A DNA stretch of 64,000 nucleotides from Candidatus Aquicultor sp. (GCA_036504445.1 DASXVE010000030.1:1-64000); one strand, 5' to 3'; positions 26,119-35,208 are shown, counted from the first letter of the stretch. The notes: a model not told the origin generated them from the letters alone. Numbers and translations are program-made.

Positions 26119-26853
26119 CTACCAGTTGCCACCCTCTTTGGATGTTGTTCCCTGCACGCGTGCGAGAACCTCCTGGTAGGCTTCCTCGACCTTACCGAGG
26201 TCACGGCGGAAACGATCTTTGTCCATCTTTTCGCCGGTTTCTTTATCCCACAAGCGGCAGGTATCCGGCGAAATCTCGTCACCTAAATAGAGCAGACCGT
26301 CTTTTGCGCCGAACTCGAGCTTGTAATCGATCAGCGTTAAGCCGAGCTCACCAAAGAAACGCTTCAATGTTTTATTGATAGTTAATGCGGCCGAGCGCAT
26401 CTCTTCAACCTGCGCTTTGGTAGCAATACCGAGCTCTTCAATATGATCTTCGTTGATAATCGGGTCACCTAAATCATCGCGTTTGTAGTAAAACTCGACG
26501 ATGGTCTTCTTTAAGGGTGTGCCCTCCTCGTAGCCGATACGCTTAGCGAGACTCCCCGCGGCGACGTTGCGCACAACAACCTCGACCATGAGCATATCGA
26601 GCCGGTCGGTGAGCAGATTACGCTCGTCAAGAAGCTCGCGGTAGTGCGTGCGCACTCCCTCATTCTCAAGAAGCTGAAAAAGGGCTGCCGATATCTGTGC
26701 GTTAACCGAGCCCTTTCCACTGATTTGGCCTTTCTTTTTGCCGTCAAAGGCAGTCGCATCATCTTTAAACTGGTGGATGATCGCGCCGGCATCGTCGGTT
26801 GCAAAAACCTTCTTTGCCTTTCCCTCGTGAATCTGATCAAGCTTTTGTACCAA
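26119..26853 (-). CDS. purC: SAICAR synthetase (PurC)
   Basis: 244 residues from a TTG at 26853 with AGAGGTGA just upstream. Motifs: QIHEGKAKKVFATDD, FDGKKKGQISGKGSVN (ATP loop), VVRNVAAGSLAKR, LEFGAKDG and ISPDTCRLWDKETG. It joins Asp to CAIR. First gene of the operon purC-purSL-purQ-purF-purM-purN; its stop directly abuts the purSL start. Confidence 0.95.
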   Translation of the reverse strand: MVQKLDQIHEGKAKKVFATDDAGAIIHQFKDDATAFDGKKKGQISGKGSVNAQISAALFQLLENEGVRTHYRELLDERNLLTDRLDMLMVEVVVRNVAAGSLAKRIGYEEGTPLKKTIVEFYYKRDDLGDPIINEDHIEELGIATKAQVEEMRSAALTINKTLKRFFGELGLTLIDYKLEFGAKDGLLYLGDEISPDTCRLWDKETGEKMDKDRFRRDLGKVEEAYQEVLARVQGTTSKEGGNW

Positions 26854-26933
26854 TTGGTCACCTCTGGCTTAGCCCCTAAGGGTGTTTTATTCACAAATTC
26901 ATATTACCTGTAAGTTGCACTGATTACAAATCT

Positions 26934-26942
26934 ATTATAGCA
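26934..26942 (-). promoter_or_regulatory. Extended -10 promoter of the purC operon
   Basis: Minus-strand TGCTATAAT, 81 bases before the purC start; no clear -35. No purine riboswitch-like core was recognised between it and purC. Confidence 0.5.
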
Positions 26943-27086
26943 ACTACTGGATGTTTTTCACCTGTGCTTGCACGTGCCGCGAACCGGGGTATGACCTTAG
27001 TTAACAAAATGTTGCTACCGAGGCTTTTGCAGTTTCCTTGCCCCGCTCATGATACGCCACTAATACCGCTAAAATGGTAGACATAA

Positions 27087-27118
27087 AATACTACCAAGTC
27101 TATAGACTTGGTAGTATT
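27087..27118. repeat. Perfect loopless 32-bp palindrome between divergent genes
   Basis: Arms AATACTACCAAGTCTA and its exact complement meet with no spacer (centre 27102/27103). It lies between purC (minus) and the GT2 gene (plus), where no terminator is needed. It could be an operator for a dimeric or tetrameric regulator or a mobile-element scar. The rest of the 422-base gap holds the purC promoter and nothing else recognised. Confidence 0.75.
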
Positions 27119-27275
27119 AACCGGTTTTCTATAATAAATATCTAATATCGAATGATTTTATGCACAAATATTTAAAGGTGTGTCGGATTTTAGCAGATGT
27201 TTAGAGGGAGTTGAGTACCGGTTGCGCCGTGAACGATAAACGTTTCAATTTTACCTCACAGGGAACATACTCTCC

Positions 27276-28034
27276 ATGGTAAATTCGGCAGCAGTTCTGG
27301 AACAATTCCGGCACTGGGACGATACTGCGTATATATCAATTATCATCCCGGCTTATAACGAGGAAGCGCGCTTGGAGCGCACATTACGGCACGTGCACGC
27401 ATATTTCGCCTCCCGCCCCCAGCGCTTCGAGATTATCGTAGTCGATGATGGAAGCGCTGATGGAACACCGTTTTTAGCTAAACGCTTGGCGAAGGATCTG
27501 GGTAACATTGACCTCGTTACGTATTCGCCCAACCACGGCAAAGGATATGCCGTAAAACGGGGTGTTCTCGCATCGCACGGGCAGTTTGTGTTGATTTCAG
27601 ATGCCGACCTCTCCACCCCTATCGAGGAAACCGAAAAGCTATTGGCCATGTGCCAGGGCGGTACCGATGTCGCGTTCGGCTCGCGAGCGTTGCCCGAATC
27701 CCAAATCGACGTGCCGCAAAGTTTTGCCCGCCGGACGATGGGCAGGATGTTTAATTTCATGGTGCGTGCAATCGCGCTACCCGGTATTTCCGACACGCAG
27801 TGCGGCTTTAAGTGCCTTCGCGGGGACACCGCCCGTTCGCTCTTCGCCAATCAGGAAACCGAGCGCTTTGCGTTCGATGTCGAGTTACTGTTGAGGGCTA
27901 GAAACCAGGGGTGCAAGATTCGCGAGGTACCGGTTCGCTGGCTCGATAGCGAAGCTTCGACCGTGCACCCGATCAGCGACGCACACGAGATGTTTGTCAG
28001 CCTGTTAAGAATTCACAGGCGCTTGCGAAAGTAA
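27276..28034 (+). CDS. Family 2 glycosyltransferase, dolichyl/undecaprenyl-phosphate glucosyltransferase type
   Basis: 252 residues, a soluble GT-A fold with no transmembrane segment. SIIIPAYNEEARLERTL opens the nucleotide-binding domain; VVDDGSADGT and ISDADLSTP are the metal and nucleotide motifs; GFKCLRGDTARSLF and RFAFDVELLLRARNQG are typical of the ALG5/DPM1-like branch that charges polyprenyl phosphate with a sugar. This would feed the GT39-like transferase 6 bases downstream, and the two probably form an operon. Sugar and lipid are not determined. Confidence 0.88.
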   Translation: MVNSAAVLEQFRHWDDTAYISIIIPAYNEEARLERTLRHVHAYFASRPQRFEIIVVDDGSADGTPFLAKRLAKDLGNIDLVTYSPNHGKGYAVKRGVLASHGQFVLISDADLSTPIEETEKLLAMCQGGTDVAFGSRALPESQIDVPQSFARRTMGRMFNFMVRAIALPGISDTQCGFKCLRGDTARSLFANQETERFAFDVELLLRARNQGCKIREVPVRWLDSEASTVHPISDAHEMFVSLLRIHRRLRK

Positions 28035-28040
28035 GTTCGG

Positions 28041-29921
28041 ATGAACATAAAGTCTACTACATCAGGAAACACTAACAGGATTAAAGCATCGGTACCGTAT
28101 GTTATTGCGGCAATCATCCTTACGCTTATGCTTGGTTCGATGCTGTATGCGGCAAGCCAGGACTCGGCAACGATGGACGAACCGGTACATGCAGTTGCAG
28201 CCTATACCTACGTGAAGACGCTCGATTATCGTCTCAACCCCGAGCATCCGCCTTTGGTTAAAGACCTGGTTGGGCTCGCTATTTCCACCTTGCCGGTGCA
28301 TTACCCGTTTTCGTTTTTCTACCGGCATATCTCGTTAGAATACGATCAGGGCTACAAATTCCTCTTTGGCAGCGGTAATGATGCAGATGCGATTCTCTTC
28401 CGGGGACGTTTGGTAATAATTGCGATCACCATTCTTATGGGCGTTTTTGTATTTGTGTGGTCAAAGCATCTCAGCGGTGCATTTGCCGGATTATTCTCGC
28501 TCATTCTGTTTGCCTTTGATCCGAATATCCGGGCGCACGGGCACTTTATCACCCAGGATGCCGCTATCTCGGCGGCAATCCTTATCAATCTCTACTTCGT
28601 CTGGAAGTTCTTACTTAAGCCTTCGCCGATGCGCCTAGTAATTGCGGGCATTACGTGCGGCATCGCTTTCGTTACCAAGTTTTCCGCACCGCTCTTAATT
28701 CCCATATATATAGTGCTCGCGATCTATTCAGCAAAACGAGGTTATATGGAGCGCCCTGGGGTACCAATGTCTGTTGGAGCGGCAGCGGTCGACGACGTAC
28801 CGGGCATCGGGGGGGCGGCCGGTCGCGCGTTTGTCCGGTCGCGGCTGCGATATTACACACTATCGTTCGTTAGTATCCTGCTTATCGCGTTTATCGTTTT
28901 TTACGGCGTCTATTCCATCAATATGCTGCATTTCTCGACCTATACCCAGCGATCGGTTATCGAACTTAAAACAGGCGGCAACAGCCCGCTTTCTGCGCAC
29001 TGGCTTAACGATTCGGTACTCAGACCTATTCCGTACTATCTGCTGGGGATATCGATGGTGCAGCGCCATGTTACCGGCGGCCACGACGTTTTTATCCTTG
29101 GACAATTGCGGCCTACCTACCGCTGGTATTATCCGATTGCATTCACGCTGAAAAGTACGATCCCAACACTATTGTTAATACTCGGGCTGATTGTGTTCGG
29201 CAGGCGTATCAAAACTAAAAGCCCTACGGGTGAAGCAACTCTTGTTAGCGGTTTTGTTATCTTCGCTTTAGCGGCCTTAATCGGCAATTTGAATCTGGGC
29301 TCACGCTATCTCCTGCCCATCTACCCGCTGTTCTATGTGTATGCCGGAAAAATCGCCCTGTTGTTCAGAACCGATATAACGCACAACAGCGCGGTCGCGC
29401 CCGGCATCGGCAATACGAGCACCAGCTCGGTTAAGCGGAGTCTTGCCAACCTTGGTGCGTGGGCGACTAAGCCGGGCATTAACAACCTGAGCATCAAGGC
29501 GGTTCTCCTCAACACCGTCATAGTAGGGCTGGCGCTCTGGCAAATCGTGACGTGCATGCGAATCTCCCCATACTACGTTTCATACTTTAACGAGCTTGTC
29601 GGGCCGATAAAAGGCGGCACGCTGATTACCGACGCGAATGTGGACTGGGGGCAAGATTTACGACGCCTAAAGACCTACGTCGATCGTAATAATATCGAGC
29701 ACTTTACACTGGATTACTTCGGCGGCTGCGTCCCGAGTTACTATTTCGGCGACAAGGTAACGTTATGGAAGCCCCAACAGAAAGGTCGGCCCCGCGGATG
29801 GTTTGCGGTATCGGTGACGGATTACTCGGTCGGGATCGCCCGGCATAAGTACCAGTGGCTTGAGCACTACAAACCGGTCGCTTATATCGGCTATTCCATC
29901 AAGGTGTATAAATTGCCATAA
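28041..29921 (+). CDS. Polytopic glycosyltransferase of the GT39/PMT (ArnT-like) type
   Basis: 626 residues with about 10-12 predicted transmembrane helices. The first loop holds the typical catalytic pattern: acidic DEPVHAVAAYTYVKTLDYRL followed by NPEHPPLVKDL. The C-terminal extracytoplasmic part contains DANVDWGQDLRRLKTYV and YFGGCVPSYYFG, common in this family. Such enzymes use polyprenyl-phosphate sugars to glycosylate proteins or lipids on the outer face of the membrane. Paired with the donor-making GT2 gene just upstream. Confidence 0.85.
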   Translation: MNIKSTTSGNTNRIKASVPYVIAAIILTLMLGSMLYAASQDSATMDEPVHAVAAYTYVKTLDYRLNPEHPPLVKDLVGLAISTLPVHYPFSFFYRHISLEYDQGYKFLFGSGNDADAILFRGRLVIIAITILMGVFVFVWSKHLSGAFAGLFSLILFAFDPNIRAHGHFITQDAAISAAILINLYFVWKFLLKPSPMRLVIAGITCGIAFVTKFSAPLLIPIYIVLAIYSAKRGYMERPGVPMSVGAAAVDDVPGIGGAAGRAFVRSRLRYYTLSFVSILLIAFIVFYGVYSINMLHFSTYTQRSVIELKTGGNSPLSAHWLNDSVLRPIPYYLLGISMVQRHVTGGHDVFILGQLRPTYRWYYPIAFTLKSTIPTLLLILGLIVFGRRIKTKSPTGEATLVSGFVIFALAALIGNLNLGSRYLLPIYPLFYVYAGKIALLFRTDITHNSAVAPGIGNTSTSSVKRSLANLGAWATKPGINNLSIKAVLLNTVIVGLALWQIVTCMRISPYYVSYFNELVGPIKGGTLITDANVDWGQDLRRLKTYVDRNNIEHFTLDYFGGCVPSYYFGDKVTLWKPQQKGRPRGWFAVSVTDYSVGIARHKYQWLEHYKPVAYIGYSIKVYKLP

Positions 29922-29956
29922 GCCGCAGTTGGTGCCTATTATTGAGGTATTAAGAA

Positions 29957-29980
29957 GCCCCGCCGCAGAAGCGGCAGGGC
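29957..29980 (-). terminator. Hairpin between convergent genes, possible terminator
   Basis: GCCCCGCCGC-AGAA-GCGGCAGGGC forms a 10-bp stem with one C-A mismatch. The minus-strand T-tract (TTCTTAA) is weak. Confidence 0.4.
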
Positions 29981-30042
29981 GTGAGTTCGTGTATCTTGTA
30001 AAGCTCCCGGCTTTACCGTTGTGCCTGTGCGGCAGTCTTACT

Positions 30043-31341
30043 TCAGGTGACCTGGGCTTTATCCCCGCTGATACTGACGATTGTGCCGAACGGCGCCGAG
30101 AGGCCCTGCAGTTTCGTGAGAATTTCTTTCGCCGTGCAGCCGGTCGCCGGTGTAGGTTTTCCGGATGGGTCCACGACAATCGGCATGACTTCGGCACCTG
30201 CAAGCCTGCCCTGTGCAAGCTTAAGCTTGATGATAAAGGCATCGCGGTATGATTTCTTCGCTGGGGCGTAGACAAAGTCGCCAGGGCTGTAGGCTATAAA
30301 CTTGCCGTTGTAGAGCTCGATGCCTTGCATGGTGTGCGGGTGCCCGCCAATAATGATATCGGCCCCGGCATCGATGGCTCTCTTTGCGATAGTGCGCTGG
30401 TAATCCCGGACAGCACTATCATATTCGCCACCCCAGTCACAAAGCAGTACGAGATAGTCACTATGATTTGCAGCCGCTTGGATGATGGGCTTAAGGTAAC
30501 GCCACTTTAGGTCGGCAGCTATACCGGTTGTTTTAAGCGTTGCGCCGCTTTCAGCTGGTGTAAGCGGTGAGAATGCCAGAAATGCAATTCTCTTGCCTTT
30601 TATCTCGAGCACTTTGCAGGTATATGCCTGGTTCAGGTTCGAACCGGCGCCCGCATGCGTAATGCCGTACTGCTCAAGAAGCTTGGTCGTACTAAAGAGA
30701 CCTTGCTGGCCGAACGACATAATCTCGCTGTTGGCCAGAGATACTACGTTAATGCCGGCAGCCCTCATACCCTTAGCCGCCTCAGGCAGACCGTATAAGG
30801 AGTAGTTGCCGGTCGATGCTTGTGCCGACGCTGAAAACGGTGATTGCAGACTACCAGCGATGACATCGCCGGTTTGCAGTATCTGCTTTACGGCTGAGAC
30901 GGGGGCTTCCGGACCGCTGCTTATCACCAGGTCGCCGACTTTGCCGCTCAGGGCCATATTGCCTAACCCGATAAGAATCACGGTATCTGCGTTGCTCTTA
31001 TCGGCTGCGGCCTGATCGAGCGTCGTGATCGTTGTCGCGACGGGGGTCTTTACCGTACTCGTTGCTTCTATTGAAGAGACCCGCTTGCGTATCGCGTCTT
31101 GTTTTGGCGCAAGTTGGGCTGTTTTTTGTGCGGTCGATATTTTTACCTGGTTTGTCACCGGCCGGGTAGCAATGTACCAGGTGGTACAGGCCACAACCGG
31201 CACTATAAGAGCGACCAGCAAGAGCATCCTCAGGGTTACTTGCCTGACAATTTCACGCTCAATCTGTTGTTTGCCTGAATCGTAGTAATCGCTGTCAATA
31301 AGCTGCAGTTGCTGGTATTCGTTTTTATCTTTCTTACTCAT
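30043..31341 (-). CDS. CapA-family protein with altered metal-site motifs
   Basis: 432 residues: a cytoplasmic tail, one transmembrane helix (about residues 36-55), then a CapA/PgsA-type metallophosphatase-like domain outside. The family pattern is clear, but key positions differ from what I recall for the family: GLGNMALS where GDxML is usual, GSLQSP where NLE is usual, LANSEIMSFGQQGL where NNHxxDxG is usual, CDWGGEY where HWGxEY is usual. GGHPHTMQGIELYNGKFIAYSPGDFVY is kept. Several presumed metal ligands (Asp, Asn, Glu, His) are therefore replaced, suggesting a non-catalytic or altered activity. Related proteins are linked to poly-gamma-glutamate or capsule synthesis. It sits in the surface-glycan island. 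Confidence 0.8.
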   Translation of the reverse strand: MSKKDKNEYQQLQLIDSDYYDSGKQQIEREIVRQVTLRMLLLVALIVPVVACTTWYIATRPVTNQVKISTAQKTAQLAPKQDAIRKRVSSIEATSTVKTPVATTITTLDQAAADKSNADTVILIGLGNMALSGKVGDLVISSGPEAPVSAVKQILQTGDVIAGSLQSPFSASAQASTGNYSLYGLPEAAKGMRAAGINVVSLANSEIMSFGQQGLFSTTKLLEQYGITHAGAGSNLNQAYTCKVLEIKGKRIAFLAFSPLTPAESGATLKTTGIAADLKWRYLKPIIQAAANHSDYLVLLCDWGGEYDSAVRDYQRTIAKRAIDAGADIIIGGHPHTMQGIELYNGKFIAYSPGDFVYAPAKKSYRDAFIIKLKLAQGRLAGAEVMPIVVDPSGKPTPATGCTAKEILTKLQGLSAPFGTIVSISGDKAQVT

Positions 31342-31486
31342 ATCAATCTAGCGTTAATAGTACAACAAACTGGTAAAATTTACAAGATTAATATGCAAGT
31401 TTTCTATGCGAGCAGCATGAGCTGTGGATATATTCGGCAAGCCAGGTTATATGCCGGGAGCATGGCAGCTCCTGGGTCAGCAATAG

Positions 31487-31518
31487 CGAACGCGGCCCTC
31501 ATAAGAGGGCCGCGTTCG
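31487..31518. repeat. 14-bp perfect hairpin (tetraloop) without T-run
   Basis: CGAACGCGGCCCTC-ATAA-GAGGGCCGCGTTCG lies between divergent genes, 43 bases before the SigB-type promoter of the PRC gene. No T-run on either strand, so a terminator is unlikely unless assisted. Confidence 0.6.
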
Positions 31519-31560
31519 TAAACGTGCGTTAAGCCCAAACCGACCATTTTGGAGATTTTC

Positions 31561-31585
31561 GTTTGATGTGGGCGACTGCGGGTAT
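31561..31585 (+). promoter_or_regulatory. SigB/SigF-type stress promoter (GTTTGA-N13-GGGTAT)
   Basis: GTTTGA at 31561-31566 and GGGTAT at 31580-31585 have a 13-base spacer, the same geometry as at 12603. It lies 42 bases before the PRC-barrel ATG. Confidence 0.62.
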
Positions 31586-31626
31586 GCTCTTAGTAACGGA
31601 ATTATGAGCTAGTGGGGGTGAACGCT

Positions 31627-32250
31627 ATGTCGTTCAAACGCTTCAGCTATATAGAGGCAGAGATGCGTGTTGCGCCGCAGATTGCCGATTTACGTGGCTA
31701 CCAAGCATTCGACAGCGCCGGCAAGTTTATCGGTACGGTTGATGATCTTCTGGTAGACGCAAGTGATAATACAATGGCCGATTATATCCTCGTTAGCGGG
31801 GGCAATATCGCCACCATGTTCAGCGGCAAAAAGCTGATTGTTCCGCTTGGGCGGATGAATATCGACGCGAGCAATAAAACCGTGCACGTTAACGTGCTGT
31901 TAGACCAGCTTTGGGATTTTCCAACGTATGATTCGCTTGATGACCCGGACCTTAAAGACGAGGTCGAGGAATTTTGGAAGGCGAGCGAGACGCATGTGCT
32001 GGTGGAAGATGTGACGCTATCATATCCGGCGGCTATGGAATCGCCGCCGCCGGAGCCGCCGGAGGTTGAATCGTCCAAGCAGCCGGCGCATAACCCGCTT
32101 ATAGCGGCGGGCTTAGAATTCCCGCTTCCGGAAAGCATCGTTAACCGTGCGGTTGCGCATATCGATGAAGAGCTCAAGGCGGAAGAGGAACCCGGCGCCG
32201 AGCGGTCGAAACAAGAGAATGAAGGAAAGCCGGGGGGGCAAGCCGCGTAG
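31627..32250 (+). CDS. PRC-barrel domain protein
   Basis: 207 residues from the ATG at 31627 (MSFKRFSYIEAEMRV), with GGGGGTG upstream; a GTG five codons earlier lacks proper spacing. A PRC-barrel occupies about residues 15-95: YQAFDSAGKFIGTVDDLLVDASDNTMADYILV ... KLIVPLGRMNIDASNKTVHVNV. The C-terminal half is acidic and Pro/Glu-rich, probably disordered. Stand-alone PRC-barrel proteins are often stress-induced. The SigB-type promoter upstream supports such a role here. Confidence 0.85.
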   Translation: MSFKRFSYIEAEMRVAPQIADLRGYQAFDSAGKFIGTVDDLLVDASDNTMADYILVSGGNIATMFSGKKLIVPLGRMNIDASNKTVHVNVLLDQLWDFPTYDSLDDPDLKDEVEEFWKASETHVLVEDVTLSYPAAMESPPPEPPEVESSKQPAHNPLIAAGLEFPLPESIVNRAVAHIDEELKAEEEPGAERSKQENEGKPGGQAA

Positions 32251-32287
32251 GATGGCCGGTTAATGTAACGTGTTCCAAAGTATTAAA

Positions 32288-32317
32288 CTAATAGGCGGAC
32301 ATATGTCCGCCTATTAG
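32288..32317. terminator. Perfect loopless 30-bp palindrome between convergent genes
   Basis: CTAATAGGCGGACAT and its exact complement meet with no spacer, between the PRC gene (+) and purB (-). The position suggests a bidirectional terminator; T-tracts are weak (TTTAATA on the minus side). Confidence 0.55.
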
Positions 32318-32338
32318 AACCACCACCGATACCTAAGG

Positions 32339-33640
32339 CTATACTTCCAACTTCTCTAAGCGATCGTATATGATGCCGACATTTCGTAGGAAGTAGGCAA
32401 CATCAAAGAGTTCATCGAGTTCTCTATCACTTAAGAGCTTCGTAGCTTCGGGGTCGTTCTTGAGGAGGATTTTTAAGTCGCCCTCACCGCGCCATGTAGC
32501 CATGGCGTTTCGCTGCACGATTGCATAGGCTTCTTCCCTGGCAAGCCCCTTCTCGACGAGCGCGAGAAGCACGCGCGATGAGAAGATCAACCCGCCGGTG
32601 CGGTCCATATTTTGCTGCATATTCTCCGGATAGACCAGGAGCCCTTCGAGCAGCCATTTGAGCTTGTTCAACATGTAATCAAGAAGCGTGGTGCTGTCCG
32701 GGATGATGACGCGCTCGACGGATGAATGGCTGATGTCGCGCTCGTGCCAAAGCGCTACGTCTTCAAGCGCGGCAACGCTGTTACCGCGAATAACGCGGGC
32801 TAAACCGGTCAGACGCTCGCCGATAATCGGGTTGCGTTTATGCGGCATCGCCGACGACCCTTTTTGCCCCACGGCAAACGGCTCTTCGACCTCACGTGTA
32901 TCGGTCTTTTGCAAACCCCTCAGCTCAACCGCAATTTTTTCGATTGTCGCCGCGGTAATGGCAAACGCGCTCATGTATTCGGCGTGCCGGTCGCGCTGGA
33001 GCACCTGGGTGGACACCGGTGCGGGCGTCAAGCCGAGACGTTCGCACACGTACTCCTCGACAAACGGGTCGATGTTCGAATAGGTACCGACTGCCCCTGA
33101 GAGCTTGCCGACTGAAATTACCGCTTTGGCGCGCTCGAGACGGTTTAGGTTGCGATGCATCTCAAATGCCCAGTTGGCAAATTTGAGACCGAAGCTCATC
33201 GGCTCGGCATGGATGCCGTGCGTGCGCCCCACGCTGACTACGTCGCGATATTTAAACGCCTGCGTTTTCAGAACGCCAAGCACCTCGCGAACGTCGTCTA
33301 TGAGGATATCGATAGCGTCGCGCATCAGTACCGAAAGACCGGTGTCGACAACATCAGAAGAGGTCAAGCCGTAATGCACATAGCGCGAGGCCGGGCCGAT
33401 GTTTTCAGCTAAATTGGTCGTGAACGCGATGACGTCATGGTGCACCTCGGCCTCGATGGCTTCGATGCGGTCGACGGAAAACGCGGCTTTTACCCTAATC
33501 TCGTCGAGCGCCTCCTGCGGCACGATGCCCAGCTGCACATGCGCTTCGGTTGCGAGGATCTCGATCTGCAACCAGGTTTCAAATTTGTTCTGTAAACTCC
33601 AGATATCCCGCATGCGTGGAAACGAATACCGTTCTATCAT
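32339..33640 (-). CDS. purB: Adenylosuccinate lyase (PurB)
   Basis: 433 residues, normal for the bacterial family. Signature GSSAMPHKRNPIIGERL carries the catalytic Ser loop; YVHYGLTSSDVVDTGLSV and GRTHGIHAEPMSFGLK carry the catalytic His. It cleaves SAICAR and adenylosuccinate, acting twice in the pathway. 36 bases after purD on the same strand, so probably an operon purD-purB. Confidence 0.95.
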   Translation of the reverse strand: MIERYSFPRMRDIWSLQNKFETWLQIEILATEAHVQLGIVPQEALDEIRVKAAFSVDRIEAIEAEVHHDVIAFTTNLAENIGPASRYVHYGLTSSDVVDTGLSVLMRDAIDILIDDVREVLGVLKTQAFKYRDVVSVGRTHGIHAEPMSFGLKFANWAFEMHRNLNRLERAKAVISVGKLSGAVGTYSNIDPFVEEYVCERLGLTPAPVSTQVLQRDRHAEYMSAFAITAATIEKIAVELRGLQKTDTREVEEPFAVGQKGSSAMPHKRNPIIGERLTGLARVIRGNSVAALEDVALWHERDISHSSVERVIIPDSTTLLDYMLNKLKWLLEGLLVYPENMQQNMDRTGGLIFSSRVLLALVEKGLAREEAYAIVQRNAMATWRGEGDLKILLKNDPEATKLLSDRELDELFDVAYFLRNVGIIYDRLEKLEV

Positions 33641-33676
33641 GTCTTTAAGCCTTCTTCCTTGGAAATTTAGCCAGCC

Positions 33677-34951
33677 TTAAGCCTCGACAGCGCGAAGCGC
33701 AATGTCGTTTCGGTAGTGAATCCCGTCAAAGTGAATTTTTTCTACCGCAGCATATGCCCTGTCCCTCGCTTCTTTAAAATCAGCGCCGATTGCGCTCACA
33801 TTCATCACACGACCGCCGCTGGTTACTATATCGCCGCTATCATTCAAGCGCGTGCCCGCATGAAATACCTGCACTCCCGGCACGGTAGCCGCTTCTTCAA
33901 GACCGTTGATTTCATATCCGGTGCTATAGTCACCGGGATAACCGCCGGATGCAAGAACAACCGACACGCACACATCTTTGGTCCAGGTTAACGTAACACC
34001 GGAGAGGTCGCTGTTCGCTACGGCGAGCATCGGCTCAAGCAAATCGCTCTTGAGGCGCGGTAGAATCGCCTGGGTTTCCGGATCACCGAAGCGCACGTTA
34101 AACTCGATAACTTTCGGGCCGGAATCGGTCAGCATTAAACCGGCATAAAGGATACCTTTATACTCGATACCTTCGGCAGCCATGCCCCGTATAGTCGGGC
34201 GAAGGATTGTTTCAACTATCTTTTTATAGAGCCCCGGTGTCACAACCGGCACCGGCGAATACGAACCCATACCGCCGGTATTGGGGCCTTCATCGTTATC
34301 GAACGCCCGCTTATAATCCTGCGCCGGCGCCATCGGAATTACATCCTTACCGTCGCTAAAGGCCAGCACTGAGAGCTCTTGACCCGAGAGATGCTCCTCG
34401 ATGAGAACGGTTTGACCCGCCGGGCCAAACGCGCGCTCGACCAGGCAGCTGCGAACCGCAGCGCGCGCCGCGTCCATGTCCGGCGCTATGATGACGCCTT
34501 TGCCCGCGGCCAGACCGTCGGCTTTGATGACGTACGGAGCGGGAAACGTTTCAAGGTAAGCAACCGCACGGCCGTAATCGTTAAAGAGCATGGCGTCCCC
34601 GGTCGGGATGCCGTATTTTTTCATGATCTCTTTAGCAAACCCTTTGCTGCCCTCCAGCTGTGCCGCTTTCGCGCTTGGACCGAAGACCTTCAACCCCCGG
34701 CGCATAAATATATCGGCGATGCCGGCGACAAGCGGGGCTTCGGGGCCGACTACTGTTAGGCCGACCGCCTGGTCCTGGGCAAAACCGGCAAGTGCGTCGA
34801 GGTCATTGATATCGATTTTGACGCACTCGGCATCCTGGACGATACCACCGTTACCCGGTATGCAAAAAATTCGTTCGACCTGCGGGCTTTGTTTGAGTTT
34901 CCATACCAGGGCGTGTTCTCGCCCACCACTGCCGATAACCAGTATTTTCAA
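33677..34951 (-). CDS. purD: Phosphoribosylamine-glycine ligase (PurD)
   Basis: About 424 residues from a TTG at 34951, where KILVIGSGGREHALVWKL begins exactly as family members do; AGGAG lies 10 bases upstream. Earlier in-frame starts would add 38 residues with no match to the family. ATP-grasp motifs: YVIKADGLAAGKGVIIA, EEHLSGQELSVLAFSDG, NTGGMGSYSPVP and EFNVRFGDPETQ. It makes GAR from phosphoribosylamine and glycine. Confidence 0.94.
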   Translation of the reverse strand: MKILVIGSGGREHALVWKLKQSPQVERIFCIPGNGGIVQDAECVKIDINDLDALAGFAQDQAVGLTVVGPEAPLVAGIADIFMRRGLKVFGPSAKAAQLEGSKGFAKEIMKKYGIPTGDAMLFNDYGRAVAYLETFPAPYVIKADGLAAGKGVIIAPDMDAARAAVRSCLVERAFGPAGQTVLIEEHLSGQELSVLAFSDGKDVIPMAPAQDYKRAFDNDEGPNTGGMGSYSPVPVVTPGLYKKIVETILRPTIRGMAAEGIEYKGILYAGLMLTDSGPKVIEFNVRFGDPETQAILPRLKSDLLEPMLAVANSDLSGVTLTWTKDVCVSVVLASGGYPGDYSTGYEINGLEEAATVPGVQVFHAGTRLNDSGDIVTSGGRVMNVSAIGADFKEARDRAYAAVEKIHFDGIHYRNDIALRAVEA

Positions 34952-35199
34952 CGTCTCACGTCTCCTTTGTTCGGTTTTTATGCATTGCTCGCTCACGCAA
35001 AAGATGCGACAATTTTGGCAATCAAATAAGGTGCCGATTTGTCTTCGGATGTGGTTCACACCCACTAATTGTACGAAAAACCGCTCCTAGCTGCAATAAA
35101 AGCAGGTTCGCGGGCTTAGCGAGAACATGCGGGCTTACTAAAAAAGCACTAGTTGAGCAGTTAAAAAAGCACTAAGAAGGGGTAGAATTCTTACGAAGC

Positions 35200-35208
35200 T
35201 GCTATAAT
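35200..35208 (+). promoter_or_regulatory. Extended -10 promoter of the surface-protein/glycosyltransferase operon
   Basis: TGCTATAAT, 33 bases before the GTG at 35241. No clear -35. It likely drives the run of five genes from 35241 to 41083 and perhaps the sortase. Confidence 0.5.
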
